The translations under genes and the position numbers were made by a program. The notes under the pieces were generated by a model. The model ran no database searches and was not told where the DNA came from. It saw only the letters and a list, made by a program, of their open reading frames with translations. Positions 8,293 to 18,280 of a stretch of DNA of 64,000 nucleotides are shown piece by piece. The stretch's first letter is position 1. The number at the start of each line of letters is the position of its first letter. This stretch comes from Gymnodinialimonas ceratoperidinii (GTDB lineage Bacteria; Pseudomonadota; Alphaproteobacteria; Rhodobacterales; Rhodobacteraceae): assembly GCF_019297855.1 (NCBI RefSeq), contig NZ_CP079194.1:855501-919500 (forward strand). Reading direction: 5' to 3'.

Positions 8293-10112
8293 CAGTAGAC
8301 CCGCGCCTTCGGCTTGATCTTGTCCATGTCGATGCCGCCGGCCTCCTGACCGCTCAGCGGCTCGAGGCCCACGGCGCGGTAGCTGAGCTCGACCTTGTTG
8401 CCATCGACAACGGCCAGCGAGTGCTTGCGCCAGTTTTCGTCGTCACGGTCGGGGTAATCCTCGTGGGCATGGGCGCCACGGGATTCCTTGCGCGCCTCGG
8501 CCCCGGCAATGGTCGCCAGCGCGTTGGGCATCAGGTTGGTCAGCTCCAGCGTTTCCATCAGGTCCGAGTTCCAGATCAGCGACCGGTCGGTGACCGCCAC
8601 ATCGTCCAGCTTGCCTGCCACACCGGTCATTTTCTCCAGCCCCTCGGCCAGCGTCTTGTCGGTGCGGAAAACGGCGGCGTCCTGCTGCATGGTCTTTTGC
8701 ATTTCCAACCGCAGCTCGGCCGTCGGGATTGAGCCGCTGGCATGGCGCACGTCGTCGAAACGGCTCAGCGCCTTGTCGATCTCGGCCTGCGGCACATCGG
8801 GGTTCGCGGCGTCGGGGTCGACGATCTCGCCTGCCCGGATCGCGGCGGCGCGGCCGAAGACCACGAGGTCGATCAGCGAGTTGGAGCCGAGGCGGTTGGC
8901 CCCATGGACCGAGGCGCAGCCCGCTTCGCCCACGGCCATCAGGCCCGGCACGGTCTGGTTCGGATTGTCCTCGGTCGGGTTAAGCACTTCGCCCAGGTAG
9001 TTCGTGGGGATGCCGCCCATGTTGTAATGCACGGTCGGCAGGACCGGGATCGGCTCTTTCGTCAGGTCGACGCCGGCGAAGATGCGGGCGGATTCGCTGA
9101 TGCCCGGCAGGCGCAGGTCCAGAGTCTCCTTCGGCAGGTGGTTCAGGTGCAGGTGGATGTGGTCCTTGCCCTCACCCACGCCGCGACCCTCGCGGATCTC
9201 CATCGTCATGCAGCGCGAAACCACGTCGCGCGAGGCGAGGTCCTTGTAGGTGGGCGCATAGCGCTCCATGAAGCGCTCGCCCTCGGAGTTGGTCAGATAG
9301 CCGCCTTCGCCGCGGGCGCCCTCGGTGATCAGGCATCCCGATCCGAAGATGCCGGTGGGGTGGAACTGCACGAATTCCATGTCCTGCAGCGGCAGGCCTG
9401 CACGGGCGACCATGCCGCCGCCATCACCGGTACAGGTATGCGCCGAAGTGGCCGAGAAATAGGCGCGGCCATAGCCGCCGGTGGCCAGAACGCACATCTT
9501 CGAATGGAAGACATGCATGGTGCCGTCGTCGAGCTTCCACGCCACGACGCCCACGCATTCGCCGGCCTCGTTCATCAGCAGATCGGTGGCGAAATACTCG
9601 ATGTAGAATTCGGCGTCGTGCTTCAGGGACTGGCCGTAGAGCGTGTGCAGGATCGCGTGGCCGGTCCGGTCGGCGGCGGCACAGGTGCGCTGCACCGGGG
9701 GGCCTTCGCCGAATTCCGTGGTGTGGCCGCCGAAGGGCCGCTGGTAAATTTCCCCTTCTTCGGTGCGCGAGAAGGGCACGCCGTAGTGCTCCAGCTCGTA
9801 GACCGCCTTCGGCGCCTCCCGCGCGAGGTATTCCATCGCGTCGGTGTCGCCCAGCCAGTCCGAGCCCTTCACGGTGTCGTACATGTGCCAGTGCCAATGG
9901 TCCGGCCCCATGTTCGACAGCGACGCCGCGATGCCGCCCTGCGCCGCCACGGTGTGCGAGCGGGTCGGGAACACCTTGGAGATACAGGCCGTCTTGAGCC
10001 CCTGCTCGGCCATGCCAAGGGTCGCACGCAGGCCCGAGCCGCCCGCGCCCACGACGACAACGTCGTAATTGTGGTGGGTCAGCTCATAGGCGGGTGTGGT
10101 CGTGTCTTTCAT
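8292..10112 (-). CDS. sdhA: Succinate dehydrogenase flavoprotein subunit
   Basis: A 606-residue protein, normal for SdhA. The N-terminal FAD-binding [14 protein letters not shown] motif is followed by the covalent-flavin site [10 protein letters not shown], the HTTEFGEGP region, the active-site [13 protein letters not shown] and [11 protein letters not shown], and C-terminal [17 protein letters not shown]. It oxidises succinate to fumarate and passes electrons to SdhB. It follows sdhD with a 10-base gap on the same strand. Its stop overlaps the start of a secreted-protein gene. Confidence 0.99.
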   Translation of the reverse strand: MKDTTTPAYELTHHNYDVVVVGAGGSGLRATLGMAEQGLKTACISKVFPTRSHTVAAQGGIAASLSNMGPDHWHWHMYDTVKGSDWLGDTDAMEYLAREAPKAVYELEHYGVPFSRTEEGEIYQRPFGGHTTEFGEGPPVQRTCAAADRTGHAILHTLYGQSLKHDAEFYIEYFATDLLMNEAGECVGVVAWKLDDGTMHVFHSKMCVLATGGYGRAYFSATSAHTCTGDGGGMVARAGLPLQDMEFVQFHPTGIFGSGCLITEGARGEGGYLTNSEGERFMERYAPTYKDLASRDVVSRCMTMEIREGRGVGEGKDHIHLHLNHLPKETLDLRLPGISESARIFAGVDLTKEPIPVLPTVHYNMGGIPTNYLGEVLNPTEDNPNQTVPGLMAVGEAGCASVHGANRLGSNSLIDLVVFGRAAAIRAGEIVDPDAANPDVPQAEIDKALSRFDDVRHASGSIPTAELRLEMQKTMQQDAAVFRTDKTLAEGLEKMTGVAGKLDDVAVTDRSLIWNSDLMETLELTNLMPNALATIAGAEARKESRGAHAHEDYPDRDDENWRKHSLAVVDGNKVELSYRAVGLEPLSGQEAGGIDMDKIKPKARVY

Positions 10113-10122
10113 CGTCTGCTCC

Positions 10123-10494
10123 TCAAAGCGCGATTTGCATCAGGGCAACGAGGCCGCCAGCGGCCAGCCCGTAGCAGATAAGGGTCGTCGCGATGATCGC
10201 GATCTTCTTGTTCATGCCGTGGGTGTAATCCTCGATCATAATCTGCATCCCGTAGCGCAGGTGATGCATCGCCACGACGATATAGACCGCCACGACCATA
10301 GCCGGCACGGGACGGCCCAGCAGGGCAATCGCCTCGGCGTAATCACTGCCAAGGGCAGAGCCCACGATGCCGAGGAAGAAGGGGGTCAGGATCAACAGCG
10401 CGACAGAGGTGATCGTCATCGTCCAATGCTGCGCGGTGCCGCTTTTCGCGGAACCCAGCCCGTTGACGCGCTTGCGGTCGGTCAGAAATGCCAT
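10123..10494 (-). CDS. sdhD: Succinate dehydrogenase membrane anchor subunit D
   Basis: A 123-residue hydrophobic protein with three predicted membrane helices (about residues 24-46, 63-82, 96-118). It shows the anchor motif [14 protein letters not shown], which includes the family's haem/quinone-site His and the terminal D-Y. N-terminal [17 protein letters not shown] is typical of alphaproteobacterial SdhD. AAGGGGT precedes the ATG. It pairs with SdhC to bind haem b and ubiquinone. Lies 11 bases after sdhC. Confidence 0.95.
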   Translation of the reverse strand: MAFLTDRKRVNGLGSAKSGTAQHWTMTITSVALLILTPFFLGIVGSALGSDYAEAIALLGRPVPAMVVAVYIVVAMHHLRYGMQIMIEDYTHGMNKKIAIIATTLICYGLAAGGLVALMQIAL

Positions 10495-10505
10495 GCTCGT
10501 ACCCC

Positions 10506-10889
10506 TTAAATCGCGATGAGCGTGAGGAAGGTGAGGGCGACGGCACCAATCAACATGCCCCACCCCATCTTGTCGGAGGTGTCGGCATCCAGCCCGTAGC
10601 CCGCGTCCCACACGAGGTGACGCAACCCGCCGAGCGCGTGATACCAGAGGCCGAGGACAGACAGCGTCATGACGATATCGCCCAGCACGCTGGTGACCCA
10701 ACCATCCACCGTCTCGAAGTACTCCGGCCCCGAGGCCAGAGCCATCAGCCACCACACCACGAGGAACGCGGAGACAAGCATCGCGTTGCCGGTAATGCGG
10801 ATCAGGATCGAGGTGATCGAGTTCAGCTGCGGTTTGTAGATCGTCAGATGAGGTGAAAGCGGACGATTGCCGCGGTTGACGTCGGCCAT
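10506..10889 (-). CDS. sdhC: Succinate dehydrogenase cytochrome b556 subunit
   Basis: A 127-residue protein with the SdhC signature RPLSPHLTIYKPQ near the N-terminus, three membrane helices and the haem-ligand region YHALGGLRHLVWD. It is the first gene of the sdhCDA-(x4)-sdhB operon. Two perfect TGTGATCACA palindromes lie about 150-170 bases upstream, which suggests transcriptional control shared with sucC and lpd. Confidence 0.96.
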   Translation of the reverse strand: MADVNRGNRPLSPHLTIYKPQLNSITSILIRITGNAMLVSAFLVVWWLMALASGPEYFETVDGWVTSVLGDIVMTLSVLGLWYHALGGLRHLVWDAGYGLDADTSDKMGWGMLIGAVALTFLTLIAI

Positions 10890-11032
10890 GGCTAGAGTCC
10901 CCCTTGATTATGCCGTCAGGTCTGGCTGGTTCCGTTCGTTCACATATCAATAGCGGGTTTTTGACTGTAGTCACGGGGTCGCGCGGTAAATTTATGGGGC
11001 CTCGTGGGGCTTAACGACGCAGAAACGTCACT

Positions 11033-11063
11033 TGTGATCACACGAGTTGGCCGTGTGATCACA
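11033..11063. promoter_or_regulatory. Tandem TGTGATCACA operators upstream of sdhC
   Basis: Two perfect 10-bp palindromes at 11033-11042 and 11054-11063, with centres 21 bases apart (two helical turns). They sit in the 229-base gap between doxX and sdhC. The same palindrome occurs upstream of sucC and lpd and nowhere that I can see inside genes, so a common dimeric regulator of TCA genes is likely. The regulator itself is not identifiable here. A weaker half-site TGTGATC occurs at 11591-11597 before doxX. Confidence 0.7.
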
Positions 11064-11096
11064 ACAAAAGGGCGCCCGCCCGAAGACGCACGCCCT
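11062..11096 (-). terminator. Probable intrinsic terminator after doxX
   Basis: On the minus strand AGGGCG (from 11096) pairs with CGCCCT (to 11069), with two further inner pairs and a small internal loop. TTTTGTTG follows directly. It would end transcription from the mcl2-mch-doxX direction before sdhC and partly overlaps the second operator. Confidence 0.5.
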
Positions 11097-11118
11097 CCCG
11101 TTTGCTCTCGTCAGAAAA

Positions 11119-11541
11119 CTAGACGCGATTCCCGCGCAGGGCGAAGAAGGCACCCAGCGCCAGCAGCAGAACCTGGAACTCCATGCCGCCCACAGGGTGT
11201 GTCTCCGAGGGCAGGGCGCTCCACTGGCCCCAATGCACGAGGAAGATCGCGCCGAGCATGATCGCGATGACCGAGGCGCCGCCCAGACGCGTCACGATAT
11301 CTCCGAGCGCGTTGCGCAGCGCGCCTCCGGCAAGCAGGGCAATGCCCGCGAAGATCTCGACCACGGCGACGAGCGTCCAAAGCAGGACAGGCATCCCCAT
11401 GAAGGCCGCACCCGCTTCGAGCGCGGGCAGCTTGTCGATGCCATGGTAAAGGAACGTCGCCGCGACAGGCAGGCGGATCAGCCAGTGAGCCTGCGCCGCC
11501 AGCGCGGGGGTTGCGGGGGAATTGGTGGTCAGCGTTGCCAT
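11119..11541 (-). CDS. DoxX-family membrane protein
   Basis: A 140-residue protein with four predicted membrane helices. It has the DoxX-family arrangement: N-terminal WLIRLPVAATFLYHGIDKL, then MPVLLWTLVAVVEIFAGIAL, a third helix IAIMLGAIFLVHWG and a final helix near the C-terminus. The ATG at 11541 follows CCGGAGG by seven bases. DoxX-like proteins are membrane components of oxidoreductase or redox-stress complexes in some bacteria, but the role of this copy is unknown. It lies 94 bases after mch on the same strand. Confidence 0.8.
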   Translation of the reverse strand: MATLTTNSPATPALAAQAHWLIRLPVAATFLYHGIDKLPALEAGAAFMGMPVLLWTLVAVVEIFAGIALLAGGALRNALGDIVTRLGGASVIAIMLGAIFLVHWGQWSALPSETHPVGGMEFQVLLLALGAFFALRGNRV

Positions 11542-11635
11542 GTTCAGGCCTCCGGAAAATCTGAAGATGCCGGAGACATAGATTTGCACATGTGATCGCG
11601 CAACGCGCAGGATTAGTGCGTGAGCGCACATATCC

Positions 11636-12664
11636 TCAGATCGGGATGAACGCCCAGTAATCGAGATCAAGCAAGACCTCGGGCAGGTACTTGCCATCCT
11701 CGCCCCGCAAAGCGCCCGGCGCGCCCTTCGTCGCCACAAGCCTCAAGCGCAGTGCGCCGACGCTCGGGTTCTCTGTCCGCGCCGTATCCAGCACCTCGGA
11801 CCACGCGCGGATCGTGTCGCCCGCCACTGCGGGGTTGGCATGGGCGCCGCCATTGATTGCCGCCAGCAACTGCGCGTTCGCCAAGCCGTTGAACGACAGC
11901 GCGCGCGCGAGGCTGATGATGTGCCCGCCGTAGATCAACCGCTGCTCGTCGGGTCGCGCCGTCACGTCGAAATGCACCTTCGCCGTGTTCTGCCACAGAC
12001 GCGTCGCCATCATGTGCTCGGGGTCCGTCAGGGTCACACCATCCACGTGGTCGATCACCTCGCCCACCGCGTAATCGCCAAACCGGTGAGGCTCGCCGCT
12101 GCTGTCGAAATCGAAATCCGACCAGTCGAGCCCCTCGGGCACCTGCAGCGCCTCTGCCGCAACGGCCTCTGCTAGCTCCGGCACCATTGTCTCGGGCGCG
12201 GGCGCAGTGACGTCGCCTTTGCGCACCATGACCCAACGCACGTATTCCAGCACCGGACGGTCGCCGTTGGCGAAGCCCTTCGTGCGGACCCAGACGATCC
12301 CCGTCTTGCCGTTGGAGTTCTCCTTCAGTCCGATCACCTCGGATTCCGCGCGGATCGTGTCGCCTGCCTGCACCCGCGAAAGGAACCGTCCCTCGGCATA
12401 GCCGAGGTTTGCCACCGCGTTCAGCGAAATATCCGGCACCGTCTTGCCGAAGACCGTGTGGAAGGTGATCAGATCGTCGACCACCCCCCGCGGCAGACCG
12501 CTCGCCTCGGCCACGTCACCCGAGGACTGCAGCGCGAAACGCGGCCCGTAGAGCGCCTGGTAGAGCGCCACGTCGCCCGCGCTCAACGTGCGCGGCGTGG
12601 CGTGGGTCAGCACCTGACCGACCCGGTAATCCTCGAAGAAGTAGCCCGCGTTCGTCTTGCTCAT
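11636..12664 (-). CDS. mch: Mesaconyl-CoA hydratase (beta-methylmalyl-CoA dehydratase)
   Basis: A 342-residue protein built from two MaoC/hotdog halves (about 1-160 and 180-342). N-terminal GYFFEDYRVGQVLTHATPRT and the hydratase segment HFDVTARPDEQRLIYGGHI match the Rhodobacter/Methylobacterium enzyme, which interconverts mesaconyl-C1-CoA and (2R,3S)-beta-methylmalyl-CoA in the ethylmalonyl-CoA pathway. The ATG overlaps the stop of the DUF1737 gene (ATGA). The context (mcl2 upstream, ecm at the window's left end) strongly supports the assignment. Confidence 0.95.
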   Translation of the reverse strand: MSKTNAGYFFEDYRVGQVLTHATPRTLSAGDVALYQALYGPRFALQSSGDVAEASGLPRGVVDDLITFHTVFGKTVPDISLNAVANLGYAEGRFLSRVQAGDTIRAESEVIGLKENSNGKTGIVWVRTKGFANGDRPVLEYVRWVMVRKGDVTAPAPETMVPELAEAVAAEALQVPEGLDWSDFDFDSSGEPHRFGDYAVGEVIDHVDGVTLTDPEHMMATRLWQNTAKVHFDVTARPDEQRLIYGGHIISLARALSFNGLANAQLLAAINGGAHANPAVAGDTIRAWSEVLDTARTENPSVGALRLRLVATKGAPGALRGEDGKYLPEVLLDLDYWAFIPI

Positions 12665-12864
12665 TGCTGGCCCAGCTTCATGTCCGGCGAATAGGGGGTG
12701 TCGATGTCCTTCACCACGGCCTGCCCGCAGCGCATGACGCCCCGCGCCGCATCGAAGGACATGGTGGGGTCGCCATGGAGCACCCAGCCCTTGGCCAGCG
12801 CGTCCGAGATCTTGTGGCAGAATTCCGAGGAATCATCCTCGGTCAGCAAGCGGTAAATCAGCAT
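12661..12864 (-). CDS. DUF1737 small protein
   Basis: A 67-residue protein beginning MLIYRLLTEDDSSEFCHKI and containing the G-W-V-L-H-G family centre (DALAKGWVLHGDPTMSFD) and the tail RCGQAVVKDI. DUF1737 proteins have no known function. It sits between nnrU (2-base gap) and mch (4-base overlap) in the coupled mcl2 operon, so it is co-translated with two ethylmalonyl-CoA pathway enzymes. Confidence 0.85.
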   Translation of the reverse strand: MLIYRLLTEDDSSEFCHKISDALAKGWVLHGDPTMSFDAARGVMRCGQAVVKDIDTPYSPDMKLGQQ

Positions 12865-12866
12865 CT

Positions 12867-13421
12867 CTATCCCCAGGGTTGTGCGCCGAGGGCGTAGTGC
12901 AGCCCCATGACGACGATGACGACGACGATCGTGGCGACGACGGTGGTGATCTCCTTGCGCACCGGCACCGGGTGCGGCGGCGTCCACGGCTCTCCGTGGC
13001 GTTTCAGCACGATCACCTCGACAACCGCCCAGGCCAGCAGCCCGCCAAACAGCACGAAAGAGGCAAGGTCGCCATTCACCAGCAGATGCGCCACCGCCCA
13101 GATCTTGAAGGCGGTCAGCTGCGGGTTCTTGATCTTGCCGGTGATCCAGGTCTTCGCCCCGGCGGCGGCGAACAGGTAGAAGGCGAAGATCATCAGCAGG
13201 TTGTTGATCCCCACCAGCGCCGGCGAGCGGCCCCACCAGACCGGGCCGTAAGCCCCGCGATAGCCGATCACCATCAAGACGATGGCGGCGATGCTCAGCA
13301 GGGCGACGATGCCCCGGCCCTTGTCTCCGAGCCGGGCGCGAGAGGCGGGCGCCACGCGCTTCCACAGGTGCGCGCCGGACCAGAGAGCAACCCCGGCGAT
13401 AAGTAGAATCCAGTAGATCAT
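12867..13421 (-). CDS. NnrU-family membrane protein
   Basis: A 184-residue protein with five or six hydrophobic helices. NnrU-family features are the N-terminal GVALWSGAHLWKRVAP, the WWGRSPALVGINNLLM segment and AVAHLLVNGDLASFVLFG with its conserved His and Asn-Gly. NnrU was named from denitrification clusters and is related to plant zeta-carotene isomerase, a haem protein. No denitrification or carotenoid genes are nearby. The ATG overlaps the mcl2 stop (ATGA). Confidence 0.85.
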   Translation of the reverse strand: MIYWILLIAGVALWSGAHLWKRVAPASRARLGDKGRGIVALLSIAAIVLMVIGYRGAYGPVWWGRSPALVGINNLLMIFAFYLFAAAGAKTWITGKIKNPQLTAFKIWAVAHLLVNGDLASFVLFGGLLAWAVVEVIVLKRHGEPWTPPHPVPVRKEITTVVATIVVVIVVMGLHYALGAQPWG

Positions 13422-14299
13422 GATGCCTCCAATGCGGCGATAGCGTCAGCTTTGGCCAAGGTGGCGCGGGCGGTTTCGACGTGCAGGTTCTCCACGATCT
13501 TGCCGTCCACGACAGCCACCCCCTCGCCCTTGGCGATGGCTTCGGAATAGGCGTCGATCTGGCGTCGGGCAAGGTCGATGTCCTCGGCGGAGGGACCGAA
13601 GATCTCGTTTGCCACCGCCACCTGCGCGGGGTGGATCAAGGTCTTGCCGTCGAACCCGAAGTCACGGCCCTGCGCACATTCCGCGCGCAACCCGTCTTCG
13701 TCCTTGAACGCGTTGTAGACGCCGTCGACGCAGAAGATCCCATGGGCCCGCGCCGCCAGCAGGCAAAGCTGCAGGGAGGTCACCATCGCCGCGCGGCTGC
13801 GCGCGTTCAGGTCCTTGGCAAGGTCATTCGTCCCCATCACGAAACCCGCCATCCGCGGCGCGGCGGCGATCTCCGCCGCGTTCAGGATGCCGAGGGGCGT
13901 CTCCATCATCGCCCAGATTTGCGTGTCCCGGGTCTTCGGATCGGCCTCCAGCAGCTTGGCCAGCGCCTCGATGTCGCGCGCGCTGTTCACCTTGGGCAGC
14001 AGGACCGCCTGCGGGGCGGCGCGGGCCACGGTCGCCAGGTCATCCGCGCCCCAGGCGGTGTCGAAGCCGTTGATTCGCACGATCTGCATCCGCGGCCCGA
14101 ATCCACCGGCGCTCAACGTCTCGGTCAGCGTGTCGCGCGCGGCGGCTTTTTCGTCGGCGGCCACGGCGTCTTCGAGGTCGAAGATGATCGCGTCGATGGC
14201 CAGCGTCTTCGCTTTCTCCATCGCGCGGGCGCGCGAGGCAGGGATATAGAGCACGGACCGGCAGGGTTGAGACGAAACAGGCGAGGGGGTCTGGGTCAT
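13418..14299 (-). CDS. mcl2: (3S)-malyl-CoA thioesterase (Mcl2-type CitE-like enzyme)
   Basis: A 293-residue protein of the HpcH/HpaI-CitE superfamily. The acyl-CoA/metal site residues are visible in RSVLYIPASRARAMEKA, IIFDLEDAV, VRINGFDT, MMETPLGILNA and the GKTLIHPAQV motif. It is shorter and differs from the lyase Mcl1. In Rhodobacter sphaeroides the paralogue encoded beside the sdh/mdh block is Mcl2, which hydrolyses malyl-CoA to malate and completes the apparent malate synthase reaction. The ATG at 14299 is used because the upstream extension in this frame is non-conserved-looking. It is first in the coupled operon mcl2-nnrU-DUF1737-mch. Confidence 0.85.
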   Translation of the reverse strand: MTQTPSPVSSQPCRSVLYIPASRARAMEKAKTLAIDAIIFDLEDAVAADEKAAARDTLTETLSAGGFGPRMQIVRINGFDTAWGADDLATVARAAPQAVLLPKVNSARDIEALAKLLEADPKTRDTQIWAMMETPLGILNAAEIAAAPRMAGFVMGTNDLAKDLNARSRAAMVTSLQLCLLAARAHGIFCVDGVYNAFKDEDGLRAECAQGRDFGFDGKTLIHPAQVAVANEIFGPSAEDIDLARRQIDAYSEAIAKGEGVAVVDGKIVENLHVETARATLAKADAIAALEAS

Positions 14300-14553
14300 G
14301 GCGGTCACCGCGGTTGCTGAATTGGCCCTTTTGGGACCACATGAGCGACGCGAGCGCAAGGGTCTTGCTGCAATGCAGAACATCGCGCAACAAAATTTCG
14401 TGGCGATTTCATCAAATATTAACGGATGAGCCTGCATACTCGACAGGTCAGGCACCCCGCAGAGGTGCTGCAAGATTGGAGAGGGGTCCATTTGGGACCG
14501 GGTCGCTTCAATCTGGATCATGGCGCGTCCCGCATCGGAAAGGGACGATTGCT

Positions 14554-14868
14554 ATGAATAGATTCGCACTCCTTGCCTGGATCGTACTGGTGGTCATGAC
14601 CGCCGCACCGTCGCAGGCGCAAAATCAGCGTGTGAACATGCTCTGCGCCGATCGCAGCATCATCGTGAACGAGCTTACCGGCCGGTATGGAGAGGAAGTC
14701 CACGGCATGGGGCTGGCCAACCAGAACCGCATCGTGGAGGTTTATGTTTCAGCAGAAACAGGGTCTTGGACGATTGCCGTCACCTCTGCCGACGGCACGA
14801 TGTGCCTGATGGCGGCGGGCCGGCATTTCGCGCAGATGGCGCCTGCCATTCCCGGTGAAGACCTCTAG
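14554..14868 (+). CDS. Small secreted protein, unknown, upstream of mdh
   Basis: A 104-residue protein with signal peptide MNRFALLAWIVLVVMTAAPS cleaved after SQA. The mature part has two Cys (NMLCADRS and TMCLMAAG) that may form a disulfide, and a beta-rich EVYVSAETGSWTIAVTSADG segment. GAAAGGGA precedes the ATG. It is divergent from mcl2 across a 254-base gap and 116 bases before mdh on the same strand. No family recognised. It resembles in kind the other small secreted proteins scattered through the TCA cluster. Confidence 0.75.
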   Translation: MNRFALLAWIVLVVMTAAPSQAQNQRVNMLCADRSIIVNELTGRYGEEVHGMGLANQNRIVEVYVSAETGSWTIAVTSADGTMCLMAAGRHFAQMAPAIPGEDL

Positions 14869-14981
14869 CAAAGGCCTCGGATCGGCCACCGGATCAGGCT
14901 GTCAGGCAAGGGCTCCCTTGCGTCCGTGCCGCGCTGCGGCTACCCCTCCGCGCGACAGAACTCTGAATCCGAGGATCTTGA

Positions 14982-15947
<966 letters not shown>

Positions 15948-15987
15948 TCCCACAGGGCAGGGCGTCTCGCCGGCCTTTGCAAAGTCG

Positions 15988-16019
15988 AAACGGCCGGGCA
16001 CCTCGCCCGGCCGTTTTCG
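15988..16019 (+). terminator. Intrinsic terminator after mdh
   Basis: A perfect 12-bp stem (AAACGGCCGGGC at 15988-15999 and GCCCGGCCGTTT at 16005-16016) with a five-base loop, ending in TTTTCG. The remaining gap to sucC (15948-16311, 364 bases) holds a second GC hairpin (CGGCGGC-AAA-CCGCCG near 16100), the operators at 16172-16201 and the sucC promoter region. Confidence 0.88.
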
Positions 16020-16171
16020 TTTGCGCAAAAGCGCCACCTCCCTCTGCCGTGTCGGACGCCTCCCGCGCCGGCTTCACCACCCGAGTCGCAGGCCCACCCG
16101 GCGGCAAACCGCCGCCGACTCACCTGCCAGACGCCGCTTCGCAGGCGGTCCGCCGCCGCCATCGAGCGTTT

Positions 16172-16201
16172 TGTGATCACACAAAAATGTCCGTGATCAC
16201 A
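16172..16201. promoter_or_regulatory. TGTGATCACA operator pair upstream of sucC
   Basis: A perfect palindrome TGTGATCACA at 16172-16181 and a one-mismatch copy CGTGATCACA at 16192-16201, with centres 20 bases apart, 110-140 bases before sucC. The arrangement matches the pair before sdhC closely, so both operons probably respond to one regulator. Confidence 0.68.
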
Positions 16202-16311
16202 AATGTCGCTTTCTATCGCAAATCCTATGTAACATGGCAAATTGCCGTTCCATTGCTCTGGCGGGATGTGCTTACGTGGGCCGAACATGACCAAAAGAAT
16301 GGACTTTTTTC

Positions 16312-17505
16312 ATGAACATTCATGAGTACCAGGCGAAAGCCCTCCTCGCGCAATATGGCGCTCCAGTGTCTGACGGCCGCGTTGTGCTGCGCGCGGAAGA
16401 GGCCAAGACCGCGGCCGGCGAAATGGACGGGCCGCTCTGGGTCGTGAAGGCTCAGATCCACGCGGGCGGCCGCGGCAAGGGCAGCTTCAAGGAAGCCGAC
16501 GCCGGCGAAGCGGGCGGCGTGCGCCTCGCGAAATCCGCGCAGGAAGCGGCGGACGAAGCCAAGAAAATGCTCGGCCGGACCCTTGTCACCCACCAGACCG
16601 GCCCCGCGGGCAAGCAGGTCAACCGCATCTACATCGAAGACGGCTCGGGCATCGAGACCGAGATGTACCTGGCCCTTCTGGTCGATCGCCAGACCAGCCG
16701 CATCTCGTTTGTCTGCTCCACCGAAGGCGGCATGGACATCGAGGAAGTCGCCGAGGCGACGCCCGAGAAGATCCTCTCCTTCTCCGTCGATCCGGCCACC
16801 GGCTACCAGCCCTACCACGGCCGCCGCGTTGCCTTCTCCCTCGGGCTGGAAGGCGCGCAGGTCAAGCAATGCGTCAAGCTGATGGGTCAGCTCTACAAGG
16901 CCTTCGAAGAGAAGGACATGGAGATGCTGGAGATCAACCCGCTGATCCTCACCGACGAGGGCAACCTCAAGGTGCTGGACGCGAAGGTCTCCTTCGACGG
17001 CAACGCCATCTACCGCCATGCCGATATCGCCGCCCTGCGCGACGAGACGGAAGAGGACGCCAAGGAGCTTCAGGCCTCCAAGTACGACCTCAACTACATC
17101 GCGCTGGATGGTGAGATCGGCTGCATGGTCAACGGCGCGGGCCTCGCCATGGCGACGATGGACATCATCAAGCTTTACGGCGCTGAGCCCGCCAACTTCC
17201 TCGACGTGGGCGGTGGCGCCACGAAGGAGAAAGTGACCGAGGCGTTCAAGATCATCACCTCGGACCCACAGGTCAAAGGCATCCTCGTGAACATCTTCGG
17301 CGGCATCATGCGCTGCGACATCATCGCCGAGGGCGTCATCGCCGCCGTCAAGGAAGTCGGCCTGCAGGTGCCGCTCGTCGTGCGCCTCGAGGGCACCAAC
17401 GTCGAGAAGGGCAAGGAGATCATCCGCTCCTCCGGTCTCGACGTGATCGCCGCCGACGACCTGAAGGACGGCGCCGAGAAGATCGTGAAGGCGGTCAAGG
17501 GCTGA
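16312..17505 (+). CDS. sucC: Succinyl-CoA synthetase beta subunit
   Basis: A 397-residue ATP-grasp protein starting [16 protein letters not shown]. It shows the nucleotide-binding [12 protein letters not shown], the LEINPLI region, and the C-terminal ligase domain with [20 protein letters not shown] and [14 protein letters not shown]. With SucD it converts succinyl-CoA to succinate with formation of ATP or GTP. The ribosome site is weak (AAGAATGG). First gene of the suc operon under the TGTGATCACA pair. Confidence 0.98.
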   Translation: MNIHEYQAKALLAQYGAPVSDGRVVLRAEEAKTAAGEMDGPLWVVKAQIHAGGRGKGSFKEADAGEAGGVRLAKSAQEAADEAKKMLGRTLVTHQTGPAGKQVNRIYIEDGSGIETEMYLALLVDRQTSRISFVCSTEGGMDIEEVAEATPEKILSFSVDPATGYQPYHGRRVAFSLGLEGAQVKQCVKLMGQLYKAFEEKDMEMLEINPLILTDEGNLKVLDAKVSFDGNAIYRHADIAALRDETEEDAKELQASKYDLNYIALDGEIGCMVNGAGLAMATMDIIKLYGAEPANFLDVGGGATKEKVTEAFKIITSDPQVKGILVNIFGGIMRCDIIAEGVIAAVKEVGLQVPLVVRLEGTNVEKGKEIIRSSGLDVIAADDLKDGAEKIVKAVKG

Positions 17506-17643
17506 CCCGGTGGGGTGCGACCTCCAGATCGCGCTCGGACGGGGCGCGGGGGCCATTGGCCCGGCACGGGGGCTGCGTGGCAGCTTCCGGGGGCGGGCGG
17601 CCTTTGCGCCGCGCGCCATGATGACGGAGGCGCAAGACCCATC

Positions 17644-18168
17644 GTGACACGCATTCCCCTGACCTCCATCCTCACCGCAGTGGCGCTTCTGGCGCCTCTG
17701 CCGGCCGTCGCGCAGGGCGACGCCGTGGCGACGCGGGCCAGCCAGGCCTTCGCCGACCATTGCTTCAGCCCCTTCATGACGGCCGAGCGGGCGCAGGAGG
17801 TTCTTGCCTCGACCGGCGCGCGGGTGGACTTCTACGACCTCGATCCGCTCTCGGGCGGGCCGCAGTCTCCGGTCACGGGGCGCGCGCAGACCGAGGGCAC
17901 CGACCGGCGCTGCGAGGTGGCCTTCGACGGCGCCCATGGCGCATTGGCGGTGGAGGCCGCCATCGGCGGGCTGATTGCCGAGGGGATCGATACCGAGGCG
18001 CCCGTGCCCGACAGCTACCAGCCGACCGAAGGCACCGATCTGCTGGCGGCGCGGCAGTTGAACCCGAACCGCGTTGCCGTGGTCCATGTCGGCACGCGAC
18101 CGGGGCCCAACGGCACCGAAACCTTCCTGATGGTCGAGCGGCTCACCCCGCGCGACCCGGACAAATAG
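17644..18168 (+). CDS. Periplasmic protein of unknown function between sucC and sucD
   Basis: A 174-residue protein with GTG start (ACGGAGGC about 13 bases upstream) and a signal peptide [20 protein letters not shown] ending VAQ. The mature domain has Cys in [10 protein letters not shown] and RRCEVAFDG, which could pair, and a beta-rich C-terminus [15 protein letters not shown]. No family recognised. It separates sucC from sucD (139 bases after sucC, 112 before sucD), which is unusual for a pathway pair of subunits. An in-frame start further upstream (17515) would bury the signal peptide. Confidence 0.72.
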   Translation: MTRIPLTSILTAVALLAPLPAVAQGDAVATRASQAFADHCFSPFMTAERAQEVLASTGARVDFYDLDPLSGGPQSPVTGRAQTEGTDRRCEVAFDGAHGALAVEAAIGGLIAEGIDTEAPVPDSYQPTEGTDLLAARQLNPNRVAVVHVGTRPGPNGTETFLMVERLTPRDPDK

Positions 18169-18280
18169 GGGCGCGCCGATGATCCGACGCGCCCTGCACC
18201 AGACACTCACCCATGGCGGCTCCGCACGGAGCCTCGTCCCATGACACAATTCGTAATCCAAACGACCACAGGAGGCCCCG

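Noticed and set aside
8742..10181. Long plus-strand frames opposite sdhA, and similar ones opposite sucA, sucB and lpd
   Set aside because: All are antisense shadows of motif-proven enzymes in GC-rich DNA.
11033..11063. The TGTGATCACA sites as Crp/cAMP boxes
   Set aside because: Crp boxes have TGTGA-N6-TCACA; here the half-sites abut with no spacer, so a classical Crp site does not fit.
14314..14553. N-terminal extension of the small secreted protein upstream of mdh
   Set aside because: The extension would bury the signal peptide and lies over the mcl2 promoter region; GAAAGGGA supports ATG 14554.
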